NCBI RefSeq assembly: GCF_000835495.1
Contig: NW_015622545.1
Coordinates: forward strand, 806,001 to 870,000
Direction: 5' to 3'
DNA length: 64,000 nt
Source: Cladophialophora immunda
Lineage: Eukaryota > Ascomycota > Eurotiomycetes > Chaetothyriales > Herpotrichiellaceae
In this document: positions 31,296 to 42,134 of the stretch, in pieces
How positions within the stretch are numbered: position 1 is the first letter of the stretch
Layout: each line of letters starts with the position of its first letter
The notes under the pieces: generated by a model
Database searches by the model: none
Seen by the model: the letters and a program-made list of their open reading frames with translations, nothing else
What the model was told of the DNA's origin: nothing
Translations under genes and position numbers: made by a program

Positions 31296-32941
31296 CCACC
31301 ACGCCCAAGACCTTGATCAAACCTGAAGACACGCTTCGAGCAGCCGGCCGCCGGGCAATCGACACCAGGTGTGCGACGTGACGATTCCACCACAACGATC
31401 CCGTCGCTCACCTCGCGCATCCACATCCAAAGAGCGGGCTTTCCCCGGGGATGGACATGAATGAAATGAATCCCGTACAATGGACCAACGATGCAAGGCT
31501 GTGAAGAAGCGAGATGGGACGGGAACTTTTCAGCCGGCCCGCCTCACCTTGATTGGGAGCAATAGTCCCGTCCCGGCTTCTACAGTGCAGTGCAGTGCCA
31601 CTGTGCTTTGTTTTGTCTTGTTCTGTTCACGATGTTCGCTCCCTCGCCCGCCTTGTGATGGATGAATGGCTGGTTGGTTGGATGGATGGATGAGCGAGAA
31701 TTATGGACAAAGCTATACACAGGAACAACAGCTGTACAGTAAGTACCGCAGCTAGCAAGCACACGAACAAAGTATGCACGTCCACCTCCGCGCCCCGTTC
31801 ATATCCACACCTAATATCCACCTCCACGTCCAGTGGGACCCTGGATGCTCCAGAAATTCCGTCCTTGACGATCGGAGACGTCCTGTTTGACGACTCTGAC
31901 ATAATCCTTGGGTTGTTTCTGGCAGTTGTGCGAGTTGTTCATGCCCGCGGGCAAGGTTGGTTGATGATTCGCCTCTCCCCTCGAATCTTGGGACAAAAGA
32001 GTGAATCGCTCTCTCCGGTTGCCGATGGGAAAAGCATCGACCAAGTCTTCAGTTCGCCCGCATCTTTCTTGTCCGTCCCTTGGCCCCAACTGAGACTTCC
32101 ACCTGTCTGGGAGTTACAAAATCGCAGAGTGTCTGATGCCCCGTGTCGTGGGCACGAATCGGCTTCCCTCAGTCGCGTTCCTATGCTCAGATCGACCCCT
32201 CCTACGATCCTGCAGTCCTTCTGGCTGATGAATAGGAATGGAGCCGGCGCGACTCTACACCGGGCGCTATTGCCAGGCCATGTCGCTTGGGGGCGCCTGT
32301 GTGTGCCTCTCGAGATCCGCCCCAAGTCCCGGAGCCGGTTGATCTTCGACGGACGTCTATGCCGTTTCAATCATCAAATTTGTTCTGGCTAATGGCCGAC
32401 AAAAGAGTTCAAATCTCGTTAGAGGGCCATATTGTCTGGTTTGTTTCTGTCCACTCTTCCTCCGCCTCTGAAACACCTCAATCACTCGATGGAGATGGGG
32501 TCGGACAGGACGCCAATGAAGCCAACAACGACAGACCGCATGCTTCTTTCAACGGCGACCTCAGGACAGAAGGAACAGCGTTTCCAGGATTATAGTCATG
32601 GTAACACCGCAACCAACAGCCACTTCAACCCTCCATTCATCTGCAGCCTTCCCTTCTTCCTCGGAGAACGGGCAACGACGAGTGGCTGGAGGAATTACAG
32701 TCGAGCGACCAACAGAGTGATCGGGACACTGATCTGCTGACGGACGTCCTTGGGCGCTGAATTGCCGCAGGCGCCACTTTGCTGTAGGAACGATCGACAG
32801 GCTCCCACTGGGCTACCTTCGTCTCCAAATGCCTGTGTTGGCTGCGTGTCCTGCATCCAGCCGCGCTCATCTTCCAACCCATCACTCCTATCTTCACCTC
32901 ACCGCCAGTGCCAACGAAGCTCTACTGTTGACCGAGCGTTC

Positions 32942-32981
<40 letters not shown>

Positions 32982-33197
32982 AACCACCTTGGTCTCAGGA
33001 CTCAAGTGAGGGCTCAAAAGGCAATATTATTCGGCGCTGACCTATCTGGTTTCCCTCCCAAGAGCTGGATGTCCATGAATGTAGCAGCGGGCCACAATGT
33101 CTCAACATCTTATATCTATTTCGTCCCGGATCCTCTGAGCCAGCCCAGCGCGCTCACCCTCTGGCTTTTTCCCCGCAAGAAGAACAGCCCAACCACA
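31296..33197. other. No intact gene; repeats
   Basis: The stretch holds a copy of the 19.7-kb repeat (32358-32440), a GAAGCTCTACTGTTGACCG block (about 32915-32938) and a CA dinucleotide run (32949-32978). A minus-strand ORF at 31627-31902 begins with ATG and has a hydrophobic stretch (LFVCLLAAVLTVQLLFLCIA) but no other support. Confidence 0.45.
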
Positions 33198-33728
33198 TCA
33201 GGATCTCCGCGCTCGCTTAGCCGGCCGGGTATCTGACCTTGACTTGGCTTCCTTCACCTTTTCCTCGTTAGAGGTCTCCTTCTTGACGTCCAGGTGACCG
33301 CCTTTCTTCACCTTTCCCTCGTTAGAGGTATCATCCTTGCTGCCGTCCGGGTGACCACCCTCTGCCGCCTTGGAACGGTCCCACGCTGCTGCGAAGGCTT
33401 CCCGTTGACAGGTCGAGGGAAGCCAGTAGATTGGCCCGAACTGATGGAATGGGGCCGTCTCTTCAAGCACAGGATGTTCTTTCGTGGGCGGTGTGGATTT
33501 GGGGACGCGTTTTCCATCTTGAATGTACATGTATTCGCCCGGCTTGGGCATTTTGCCGCCGGACTCGTAGTAGTGGATCAGGAATCGAATGTTGGCATCG
33601 TGGGTCTCGAATTCTCCGGCCGCAAGTATCTCCTTGAGTGAAGATAGCCGTCTCGCTCGGTGCGTCTCTTCGCTATAATCTTCGCTTGGATGATAAGGAT
33701 ATGAAAACTGGATCTGGTTGTTGGCCAT
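33198..33728 (-). CDS. Small charged protein of a local family, 176 aa
   Basis: ATG 33728 follows a TATA-like TTTAAAACCACCC and a C-rich leader. The N-terminal half (residues about 10-65) holds YHPSEDYSEE, then LKEILAAGEFETHDANIRFL and HYYESGGKMPKPGEYMYIQ. These are conserved in two other loci in this window, which supports it being a real protein. The C-terminal half has a duplicated lysine-rich unit (EGGHPDGSKDDTSNEGKVKK then GGHLDVKKETSNEEKVKE) and ends in RPAKRARRS, a likely nuclear signal. I know no domain of this type. It may be a lineage-specific nuclear protein or a small adaptor. Confidence 0.6.
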   Translation of the reverse strand: MANNQIQFSYPYHPSEDYSEETHRARRLSSLKEILAAGEFETHDANIRFLIHYYESGGKMPKPGEYMYIQDGKRVPKSTPPTKEHPVLEETAPFHQFGPIYWLPSTCQREAFAAAWDRSKAAEGGHPDGSKDDTSNEGKVKKGGHLDVKKETSNEEKVKEAKSRSDTRPAKRARRS

Positions 33729-33814
33729 GTTGGGGATGGTTGGGGGAGGGGGGGGGAGGATAGATGAAATGAGCGGGGTTGAAGAAAGGCAGAGAATGTG
33801 TCCAGTGTGGGTGG

Positions 33815-33822
33815 TTTTAAAG
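33815..33822 (-). promoter_or_regulatory. TATA-like box of the 33728 gene
   Basis: TTTAAAACCACCC on the minus strand lies about 90 bases before the ATG, in the same layout as genes A and C. Confidence 0.45.
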
Positions 33823-34180
33823 GCCACAGCTTGGAGGTGACTCACATGAGACCGGCACCACCTAAAGCCTAAAAAGCCCAGGAATAGAAGTTAGGTTGCT
33901 GTCCCAGGCGGCACCAAAAGCGTATCCAGCCATACTTTCCGCTTGAATCTAGGGATAGCCTACCATTTGACCCCGGGGGCAACTTACCGCTTAACCCAAG
34001 GGGCGAAAGGCTTGATGAAAGGCTTGACCCAAGGGGTAGCCTACCAACTAGCCTCAGGTCAAGGCGGTTTATCCTGAGGCGACCAGAGAAGACATGGACA
34101 TCGTCCGTCTGGGCACCAAGCACACCATTGAATCAAGCAATGCTATCACATTCGAAAAGGAATTGCAACCCCTGTGTGAA

Positions 34181-34201
34181 GAAGAAGAAGAAGAAGAAGA
34201 A
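34181..34201 (+). repeat. GAA trinucleotide run
   Basis: Seven tandem GAA units. No associated gene is seen in 33830-34700. Confidence 0.9.
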
Positions 34202-34719
34202 CAAGCTGGTTTCAAGAATGGACTGAGGCGGAGTTTTGGCCCGTGATTTGGGCCCGTTGTTGTCAAGCTTGATGGAAAGGCTCCTTGCTCTCGCCACTGG
34301 TGTAGGGATTGTTGATCTCCCAGCGGGTGCATGACAACAACAACCACGCTCGCGCAGCGGTCTCTCAAGGTAGTACTGCGTTTCTGTTAGGGGATTTTCT
34401 CAAGCAAACCCCGGATAATGGGGGAGCACAAGACTTGCCAATCCCACCACCAACGTCTTCCCCCGGTTGCACCGTCCTTCAGATCCTGCCAAGGAAAATC
34501 CAGAATCAGTCATCATCAGTCGCCCCGATGGCAGGTGCCTCACACGCGGTGCGGCTCAGTCAGCTCGCTGTCGAGGAACAGTCTTCTGTTGCTCGCTCGT
34601 CTGGTTCGTGTTTGATCACTGGGTCGAAGGATATCGATAGGAACGGCCTGATTCTGTTGCTTGCTCAGTGCACGCCTTGACAGGGACATTGGTGGATATG
34701 GACTTCTCCCAAACAGTCA

Positions 34720-34800
34720 CCGGTACGAGCGACATTGATGCCATTGCAGCCAAATTGGAGGCGACAGAGGGCGGTCACCTAAGCGGAGTCGCCAGTCTTT
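34720..34800 (+). pseudogene. C-terminal fragment of the small protein family
   Basis: One frame reads DIDAIAAKLEATEGGHL, matching the SKAAEGGHPDG unit of the 33198-33728 protein and the KLEAVEGGHPDG unit at about 35705. Only this segment is recognisable. Confidence 0.45.
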
Positions 34801-34824
34801 GCAGTTTCCGAGCCAGAAGGCGTA

Positions 34825-34935
34825 GAACTGGGAGTTGGGTTGTTGTCCTAGCCAGCACCAACGCCATTTACGCCGTTTGCTCTCCCGTCTGGCATCAGAT
34901 TGTCCAGCTATTCCTACCGCTTGACCCTGGTGACA
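34825..34935 (-). repeat. Coding-derived dispersed repeat, copy 1
   Basis: The sequence holds CTGGGAGTTGGGTTGTTGTC, CCAGCACCAACGCCATTT and TGGCATCAGATTGTCC. On the minus strand it reads ARRANGVNGVGAG then DNNPTPSSTPSG. The same peptide pattern occurs in the copies near 39040, 45045, 45200, 46347 and 63530. Confidence 0.75.
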
Positions 34936-35653
34936 GCCGTACGGCTGTTAGGATGGTGGGCATCAGGCGCACAATGCTGTTGGTACCATTTACCACCAGG
35001 TAGGTAGGCTGTGCCGACCAGATCCGCGCGCCATGGTGACACCATACACCAAACCGATCCCTATCGACGACCCTCTCCTAAAAGCCTGGCCTTCAGTTGC
35101 CGAGAAAATTCTTCAAGCTGTCTCCAAGAGCAGTTGGCTTGCCTTGTACCTCTTGGCGACTGTTTGGGAGTCCGTCCTTGTCGTCCTCGAAAACGTCGAT
35201 GGGACCGACAAGCCCCCAAATCCCATATACACTGAACAACCGTCATGAACAGCGATGTATCTCAGGTGCCCTCCCTTCTCCGTCTACTTGAACCAGGTGG
35301 ATGAATGACGGGCGGAGTCAGTTGCTCTACCAGAGGCAAGAGAAGGACGACTTCTCGCTCAGCGTGTCGGTTGCCGGCAGTCGAGATCTTAGTCGCCTCC
35401 CCTCGTCCTAGATCGGAGATTTGTTGAGTTCTGGCCGTCATTCGCCCAACTCCTTTGACTTCATCAACTGCGTGCGCCTTCACTTGGACCTGCCTTTCGC
35501 ACGCAGCGACTTCAACTTGACAATCCGGCCTGGCGCGCCGCAGCCGAAGTTGCAGCCTCCTACGATCGAGGTCAAGTTGACGCTGCTCGAGTTGAAGCTT
35601 ACTTGAATGAAGTTGAATCAGGTGGATGAGCGTGCGAGTATATCGGGCAGGCA

Positions 35654-35884
35654 TTGATCCAGGGGTTTCCTAGCTGTTCAAGCTTCGATTTCATCGCATC
35701 GGCCAAACTGGAGGCGGTAGAGGGCGGTCACCCAGACGGCAAGGAAAAGGTGAAGGAAGCAAAGGGTAAAGCTCCTGTTCCCAAGGATGCGGTCAAGGCC
35801 AGGTGCCAGCTTTGCGATGGCGGAGATCCTGATGTGGCTGTTGTTCGTTCACCTGCGAAGGATGAGACACCTCGTTTACGATGA
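35654..35884 (+). pseudogene. C-terminal fragment of the small protein family
   Basis: A frame reads AKLEAVEGGHPDGKEKVKEA then KGKAPVPKDAVKA, like the lysine-rich second half of the 33198-33728 protein, and runs to a stop at 35884. It has no ATG (the frame opens with ATT) and lacks the N-terminal motifs. Flanking motifs TGAATCAGGTGGATGAGCG and ATATCGGGCAGGCATT also occur near 45340-45375, beside another family copy, so the duplicated unit is longer than the gene. Confidence 0.45.
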
Positions 35885-37082
35885 AAACGGTGGCCGCGAC
35901 GATGAGCCGGAACGAATCCCAAGCTCCTCGTTATGAGCGCGCAGGCTGTTGGTGTGGACGAGGAACAAACCAAGGGTGGTGGTTGACGTGAGACGGGTGA
36001 ACTCCAGGACGACGCCGGATGCCTACCCACTCCCCAACTAGGATGACATCTTGAGCGCCCTCGGGAAGGGTGTACATGTTCTCTTCTTTGGATAGAACCA
36101 AGAGCTTCTTTCAGCAGAGGAGTAGGCTAGATGACGAGTGGATGACAGCATTCGTGACCCCACCATATCGGAGGCATGAGATGATGACCGTCTTCATCGA
36201 TAGACTTGGTCAACTTACCGGGTTTCTTCCAACACCGAATGGAGGATCTCCTGAGGCCATAACTGTAGTATGTCTTGGTGTAGGTCGAAGATATAATCAT
36301 TTTCGTTTTTGATTCATTCCCGCTTCGAGTCCACCACACAGCTTCAGACGTGTTGGTCATTGGTGCAGCACCCATCCACCTGAGTATCGTGATGGAAACT
36401 GGACGAAGTGGATGTTGTCTGGGCAGGTGCGAGCGGATCATCCACATCTGCCTCAAGCGCATCCTTGACATCTTGTCACCCAACACGGCAGAGGTTCATC
36501 CTGCACAGCCATCGGCTGGCTGTCCCCCCTCACCGCACCGTGCTCTGCATATGCCCCTTGCAGCTCAAGACGAAAGCAAACAGCGTAATATGGCCATCGA
36601 CAGCGATACCACAGGATGGGTCATGGCATGCATCAGCGGCATTGGTTGAGTGGCGCTCTTCTGGGGGTCTCTGCATCTTTCTCCCGAACGAACCCTCCCC
36701 AAGCTCCTCTCAATCACGCCCTCCACCAGCCGACCGTGCTGTCGTTCCTCTGTGCCAGGGCTGTGCTCCCAAGAATGAGCAATTGAGAGAAGAGAAGCAA
36801 TTACCATCTCCCCAGACTCAAGGGGGAAGAAGTACACTCCATAAGTCTGCTGGACATCCAGCTGTTAGACACTGTTGCCCATGAAGGGGACATTGATTGT
36901 TCTTGGTCCATACCTCTCTACCCCGGGAGGTCCCTGTCGATAACGTCGGCGGGCAGAGAGGGACGGCGGCCGCGACGATGAAGAGCGCCGTCTTATTGCT
37001 GATATCGACGACGGACGTTGTTGCCAACCGCTATCTGCCGTCTTCGGCATGCCGAGAGCTCAGCTCACTCCGGAGCCCGTGA
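35885..37082. other. No gene seen
   Basis: Open frames on both strands lack recognisable motifs or splice support. Confidence 0.45.
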
Positions 37083-37676
37083 TCCCCATCAGCAATTACG
37101 ACAAACCTCGAAGAAGCCAGCAGGGGTGCTGTCCTCGATGATAAAAGCTGGAAGAAATGAACCCGAAGAAACAAAGAAGCCGGCAGGGATACTGTCATCG
37201 ATAATGAAATCCTCCTCGACGACGAAGTCAAGGCGAAGAAACAAAGAAGCCGGCGTAAGGATGCTGTCCTGGACGATGATATCCTCCTTGACAACCTCGA
37301 AGAAGTCAAGCCGAAGAAACAAAAGAAGCCAAAACGCGGGGACCAACCATGGGACCAGTCAATCCACAACTTCAAGCTCACTGAAACCGTCAAAAAAACC
37401 GGAGGGGCCATCTGGGACCAGTAGACTGCCGAGAAAAACCTGACTAAATCCCAGGCCACCTTCTCCCGGAACATGAGGTCGTTCCAGTTCCAAAAGAAGC
37501 TGCTGGGCGAGCGAGATGTCTTCCACTGCATAAGTCAGATCGGGTCGATGCATCCAGAACTCGAGGACCCCTGTATGTCAGAAACGCCTTGTGCGTGGGA
37601 ACTGGAGCTTCGAAGCTGTTTCGCCAGCTCACCGCCGACTTTTGTTCCGCTCTTGAACCTTGAACTCTGGAACTGA
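37083..37676 (+). pseudogene. Lysine-rich repeat protein with two in-frame stops
   Basis: One frame is coherent for almost 200 codons apart from TGA at 37158 and TAG at 37422. Its first half repeats a unit of about 24 residues three times: RGAVLDDKSW, DTVIDNEILLDDEVKAKK, and DAVLDDDILLDNLEEVKPKK. The second half reads PWDQSIHNFKLTETVKKTGG, then TAEKNLTKSQATFSRNMRSF and GERDVFHCISQIGSMHPELE. The composition and repeat conservation argue for a former or still-used gene. There is no in-frame ATG before the repeats and I recognise no domain. Confidence 0.45.
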
Positions 37677-39654
37677 TGCTTCCGTCCGACGCTGTTGACG
37701 AGCAGAGTCCCCTTCGACGCGGAGGATGGGAACGAGATGGACGAAGAGAAGGAGGTGCCTTTGGGCGTCTTGAGTGATCTTGCACGCATCCTGAAGGGGG
37801 GAAGAGGTGCAAGACCGCGGACTCGACGCACTGGTCGAGTGCATTTGCCATTGAGGCTTCGTGGGCCTCGGCTTGGGCTTGGAAGCATCTGCCACTTTGT
37901 GGTATGCATGCCACGAGTCGACTTGACGGTTGCAGTTGGCAATGCAGAAACGAGCAGCGTGGCAGCCGTTGCAGATCTTCAGTTGGAGCTGATGCGGGTG
38001 CGTATCCGGGGGATGGATGGGCAGCGGACTTTCCGTAACAGCGAGGCAGTGGTTAACACGTGGTCGGCCAACAGTCTGAATCGATCGCTGTCATGGTCGA
38101 CTTGTTTCATAAACAGATCGAATCCCTTCAAGTTTTGCCAACAGCTTCGGGCTCAAAAAGGAGTCGATAGCGGCTGGGCGTGGTCGAACACCATGTGAAC
38201 TGTCGAAAGGAGTCTCACGCCTGCCTCCAGAGTCTCGTTGCAGTCGTTGGTGTGACCTGCAGGGGGTGTCCAAGTTGGCATCGACATTAACCACGGTGAC
38301 GACAGGCTGAACGTGTTCGAGAGACTCAACCAGCCGTCATTCACCCGACGGAGAGGGAACAAGCGTCTCTCAGCCGCCGATCGACTAGGAAATGGAGCTG
38401 GTGAGGCGGTCGAGGGTGTCTTCTGGAAAAAGCCCAAGAGAAGAAGCCCAAGAGATTCTTCTGTCCACCCGAAGAAGCTGATTTCCTCAATGCAGGGGCT
38501 GGAGAAGGTGTCAAGACAGTCTTCTCTGGGCAGCGTTGAGGAATTGGAAATTAATTGAAAAATGTGGAAAAGGAAATGATTTTTTGTTTGTTAACAAATT
38601 GAATAGGCCAATCAGTGCAAGAGCTCTAAGTACAACTTGAATGCGCGGTTTGGCACCCCGTTATCAGTCGGCTTAGCTCATCTTCCTCTTGAACGAAGAG
38701 ATCTTGAAAGGTTTGTTCGACTTTTCGATTGTTTGATTACAGAGCTACATGTGGAAACTGATGCTGAGACCCAGCCAGACTCAACCGCAGCCCAAACGAA
38801 GCAAGGATGGTAACAACTCATACGACGAACAGGGACGAGCCAGTCAGCAACATTGCGGTCACGCCCGCAGACTGTGAATCGCAAGGCCTCAACACCGCAA
38901 ACAGGCCCGTGATGGCGGGGGCCAAGCCCAGGACTGCTGGGGACACACTGCAGACTGACTGCGACCGCTATTGCACCGAGCCAACAACCATCCTTCCTCA
39001 ATCTCCATCTCAAACGGACTCTTGTCAGTCTCTGCAGTTTCCCAGCCAGCACCAGCGTCGATTGCACCGCTTGCTTTCCCGCTCGGTATCCGCCATGGAT
39101 ATCCCGGGTACGGCTACTCGAGCGCATACAATCAACAATATCCTCAGTATGGTGCCAATTATGTGGGCTCGATGAATCACCGTTGCGGAGGAGCGTTTGA
39201 TGATGGACGACGTCAAGAAAACAAATACTATGCCAGCCAATACAACTATGGACAAAACCACGACCAGATTCGTTTGCCGTTTGTTGCGCAGATAATTCTC
39301 CATCATCCATCATCACAAAGGCGAGCAAGCGAGCGAGTGAGCAGGTCTAGGTTGGAGACAAAACAGAACAAAATAAAACAAAACAAGACACTACGCTGTA
39401 CTGTGCTAGACTGCGCTGCCTGGGACTGACTGCTCTGACTGCACTGCCACTTTCCAATGACTCCAGCTTTTGACCTGTGCTGCTATTCGTTCATCCTTGC
39501 ATCCACACCATGGCCGCTGTCGCCGTCGTCGTCGGTTCTAGCCTGACCATGCCACCTACTGCATGCACCCGTGCTTACCGAGTTGGTCGCCCGTAAGTGT
39601 GTCTGTTCCGTCTGTGGCTACTCGACAGAAGACTCGTCCGCAGCCCCAGATCAT
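37677..39654. other. No intact gene; coding-like patches
   Basis: A plus-strand frame at 38313-38558 reads VFWKKPKRRSPRDSSVHPKK and ends with a stop at 38558, without an ATG. Another at about 39095-39290 is unusually Tyr/Gln/Gly-rich (GYPGYGYSSAYNQQYPQYG, YYASQYNYGQNHDQ), like low-complexity RNA-binding tails. It directly follows a copy of the coding-derived dispersed repeat (39040-39095). Neither can be assembled into a gene. Confidence 0.35.
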
Positions 39655-41032
39655 TCAGCCTAGCGCCAACGTTCCTCTCCTGTTCTGCCTTGACCCGCCA
39701 TTCTGGGATCCGAAATCGTACAGCATAATTACCTCCATGGACCGCCGTCGTCCCTTTTTTCCAAATTCTTTTTGCGGGACGGGCCCTGTAAGCCCATGCA
39801 TGCAACGAGATTCCGCTGCGTTGGCGGCAGTCGTTCGGAATGCTCCCGAGATGATCTGGGCCGTCCGTCTCTGAACTGAGGTGGGCAGCCGTGCCATTCG
39901 TGATTGTCTTTTGTGAGGGCGTCCTGACTGTCGGCGCTCCCGGCCCTTGCACCAGGTCGAGCATCTGTACAGAAGCTGAGACAGGACCATCGCTTGGTAG
40001 TAACGGCCGGAGAGCCATTAGATCAGCGCCCCAGGTGGGACCATGCCAGGCAGGAGAGTGCAGGTTAGCCGTTAGGACACCTTCTGCTGAATCCGTTGCA
40101 CATGATCCCTCCATGTCAGTGTGTCGTCGGCCTGGAGGCCCTGAAATCTGCACGAAGACCACTGGCGCGACCGTAAATGTTCGGGAGACGCAATAGGTGT
40201 CTTGTGTTGACATACGAGTTTCTGGAGAAATGAATGAGCGTGTATTTAGATGTTGCGAATACTGATCCATGTTTCCGAGCCCACTTTTGCGCTTCTCGAT
40301 GTGCTAGTTTGAGCACATATGGTCCGGGGTGGCGCCGGTGGCGAGGAGAGATACATCTTCTCTATAGCCAATCATGTCCACTTGCTCACTAGCGCAAACT
40401 TCCAGGAGATCGGCGTTGCAGAAGAGATATAGAATCGGTAACAGCGGAGATCCCTGCGGTGTACCGGCAAAGACACCTGTCGCTCGCCCGGTAAACTCTG
40501 GCAGAACAAGCGCCGTTGTACGGTCGTTCAGGAAGGATGCAATCCCAAGTACCGTAGTGGGCAAGAAGAGAATGCATGGCGTACTCGCCCGATGCCATCT
40601 TCCGTCCTCCAATGCAGTTGACAGGTAAAAGGTTGAACTTCTCTGCCAGATACATCAATGGGGTACCCATGACTGCTTCTAGGGCCTTGCCCACGGTATT
40701 TGACAAGACGATCAGCCAGCAGGGCTTTCGGTTGGGAGTATTCGTCCTTTCCTAGTTTCCCCGTAATTGACTGCCGGAAATGCTGGGGGAAAATATCCTA
40801 TTGCTGGTCTCATGATCTTCTTGGTTGGCGAGATGGCCAAGCTGCTCGTCCAGAGCACCCTCGGCGTGCACAGTGATATAGTCGACCTTTCCGGCATCCA
40901 TATACCCCAAGGCGTCGATGCTGTCTCTGTAATCTTCGATCGGTGGGTCTGTTGTAGAGTTTTCTTGATCAGTCTTCCTTTTGTATGGCGTACCGTCTTG
41001 TAAGCTTGCCGGTCCTCATGTGACCCAGTCAA
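39655..41032 (-). pseudogene. LINE (Tad1-like) reverse transcriptase remnant
   Basis: Reading down the minus strand, scattered frames give the familiar order of a fungal Tad-type non-LTR element: RHTKGRLIKKTLQQTHRSKI (41000-40940), then NTVGKALEAVMGTPLMYLAE and KFNLLPVNCIGGRKMA (about 40700-40600). The polymerase core is AGTPQGSPLLPILYLFCNAD (about 40470-40410), with IGYREDVSLLATG at the usual YVDD site, so the catalytic Asp pair is altered. AHREAQKWARKHGSVFA and KYTLIHFSRN follow (about 40310-40230), and QRRTAQIISGAFRTTAANA nearer the 3' end (about 39860). Many frameshifts make it inactive. Confidence 0.88.
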
Positions 41033-41310
41033 CTACCATCTCCTTGGCAGCCTTGTTTGTTGTCACTATAATATATTTTATAACGACGGAATCTCTTCAA
41101 CAATTGTCGGATCAGGACTGCATCACAACAGCTTTTCCACCACCTCGAATTGATGACTGCAATCTGCTTTGTTAACACCAAACAATCAGGCCTCACAGTG
41201 AGAGAAGTGCAAGGGAGAAATTGGGGTTGAGCGCTCAAGGAGGAAGAAAGAGATGGAGGTTGAGCAGGAGGGGTCCGCGTCGAGAGGGGAGAAGGTCCGC
41301 AAGGTCCGGG

Positions 41311-41613
41311 ATTCAAATCTAATAAAAACCCCCCTGGGGCTTTTCCCTGAATCATCAGGTTTTTTTGCCATTTTTGTTTTTGATTTGTGTGTGTGTGTGA
41401 TGTGGAATGGCTGTTGTGCCCTATACATATGTCGATGAAGTACTCCCACCGGCCAACCTTGGCGACTCAAGATCTATGTGCCGGCCAATGACCAGTCAGT
41501 CCCTTGCAATATCGTCGGCGCCCACTGGGAAGGTTCAGCGAGGACCGACGGATCCTGATCCAAACCGGGTAATGATTTGTTCCAGGGGTAGATCCATCGA
41601 TTGCTTTTGTTAG
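41311..41613 (+). CDS. Short ORF behind a TATA-plus-C-run box (doubtful)
   Basis: AATAAAAACCCCCC at about 41318 has the promoter layout of the other genes, and ATG 41407, about 90 bases later, opens 68 codons (MAVVPYTYVDEVLPPANLG onward). After about 20 residues a neighbouring frame looks better (KIYVPANDQSVPCNIVGAHW), so a frameshift or an unseen intron is likely. No family is recognised. Confidence 0.2.
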
Positions 41614-41693
41614 AGTGCTAGTGAGATGTATGGTCTGGTCGTCTAGGGCCCGCGGAGAGTCCCAGCTCGGAGGTTCAGCCCTATGTATCTCTG

Positions 41694-42134
41694 TCAGGAC
41701 GATGGATCTGGGCTTGTCGTCGTCCTCCGGGTCATTGCATTTTGGAGGGAGAGGAGGCGTTGATGTGTCTGGAGATAGAGAACGCAGATATCCCCGTTCA
41801 GAGCTTCATCCAGGACGGTGTGGTGAAATTTGATTTGATCAAGTGGTCTGACGTTGTTGAGGAAGTAGTTCTGCCACCGCTCATTCTTTCTGTCGTCGGA
41901 CGCGAGATGTTTGGGCTGCTCTGCCAGAGGGTAGCTCTTCTGGGCCTCACTATAAGTCGTCAGAATCACCTCATAAGCCGTCAAGTCCGCCACGATGTTG
42001 TTGCTGCTATCTCTGTAAAGAATATGGAATTGTCCTTTGACTGTGTAATCCACTCTCAAATGCGGAATCGCAACTTTCTGTTGCGCCAGTCGATGGCGCG
42101 TGGCGATGCAGCAGCTGCTGTAGAGAGTCAACAC
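41694..42134 (-). pseudogene. SNF2-family helicase fragment (Rad5/Rad16-like)
   Basis: The minus-strand frame contains LTAYEVILTTYSEAQKSYP and, 45 residues on, QIKFHHTVLDEALNGD. In SNF2 ATPases of the Rad5/Rad16 group the equivalent is DVVLTTY...E...YP followed by IKFHRIVLDEAQ.IKN, where DEAQ/DEAH is motif II. Here motif II is DEAL and the following KN is lost. No motif I (GKT) or motifs IV-VI are seen nearby, and the normal protein exceeds 900 residues, so this is a detached fragment. It lies between the RT part and the ORF1 part of the LINE. Confidence 0.72.

Noticed and set aside
31627..31902. 91-codon minus ORF with a hydrophobic stretch
   Set aside because: A possible small membrane protein, but there is no promoter, homologous copy or splice support, and its second half overlaps simple TGGA-type sequence.
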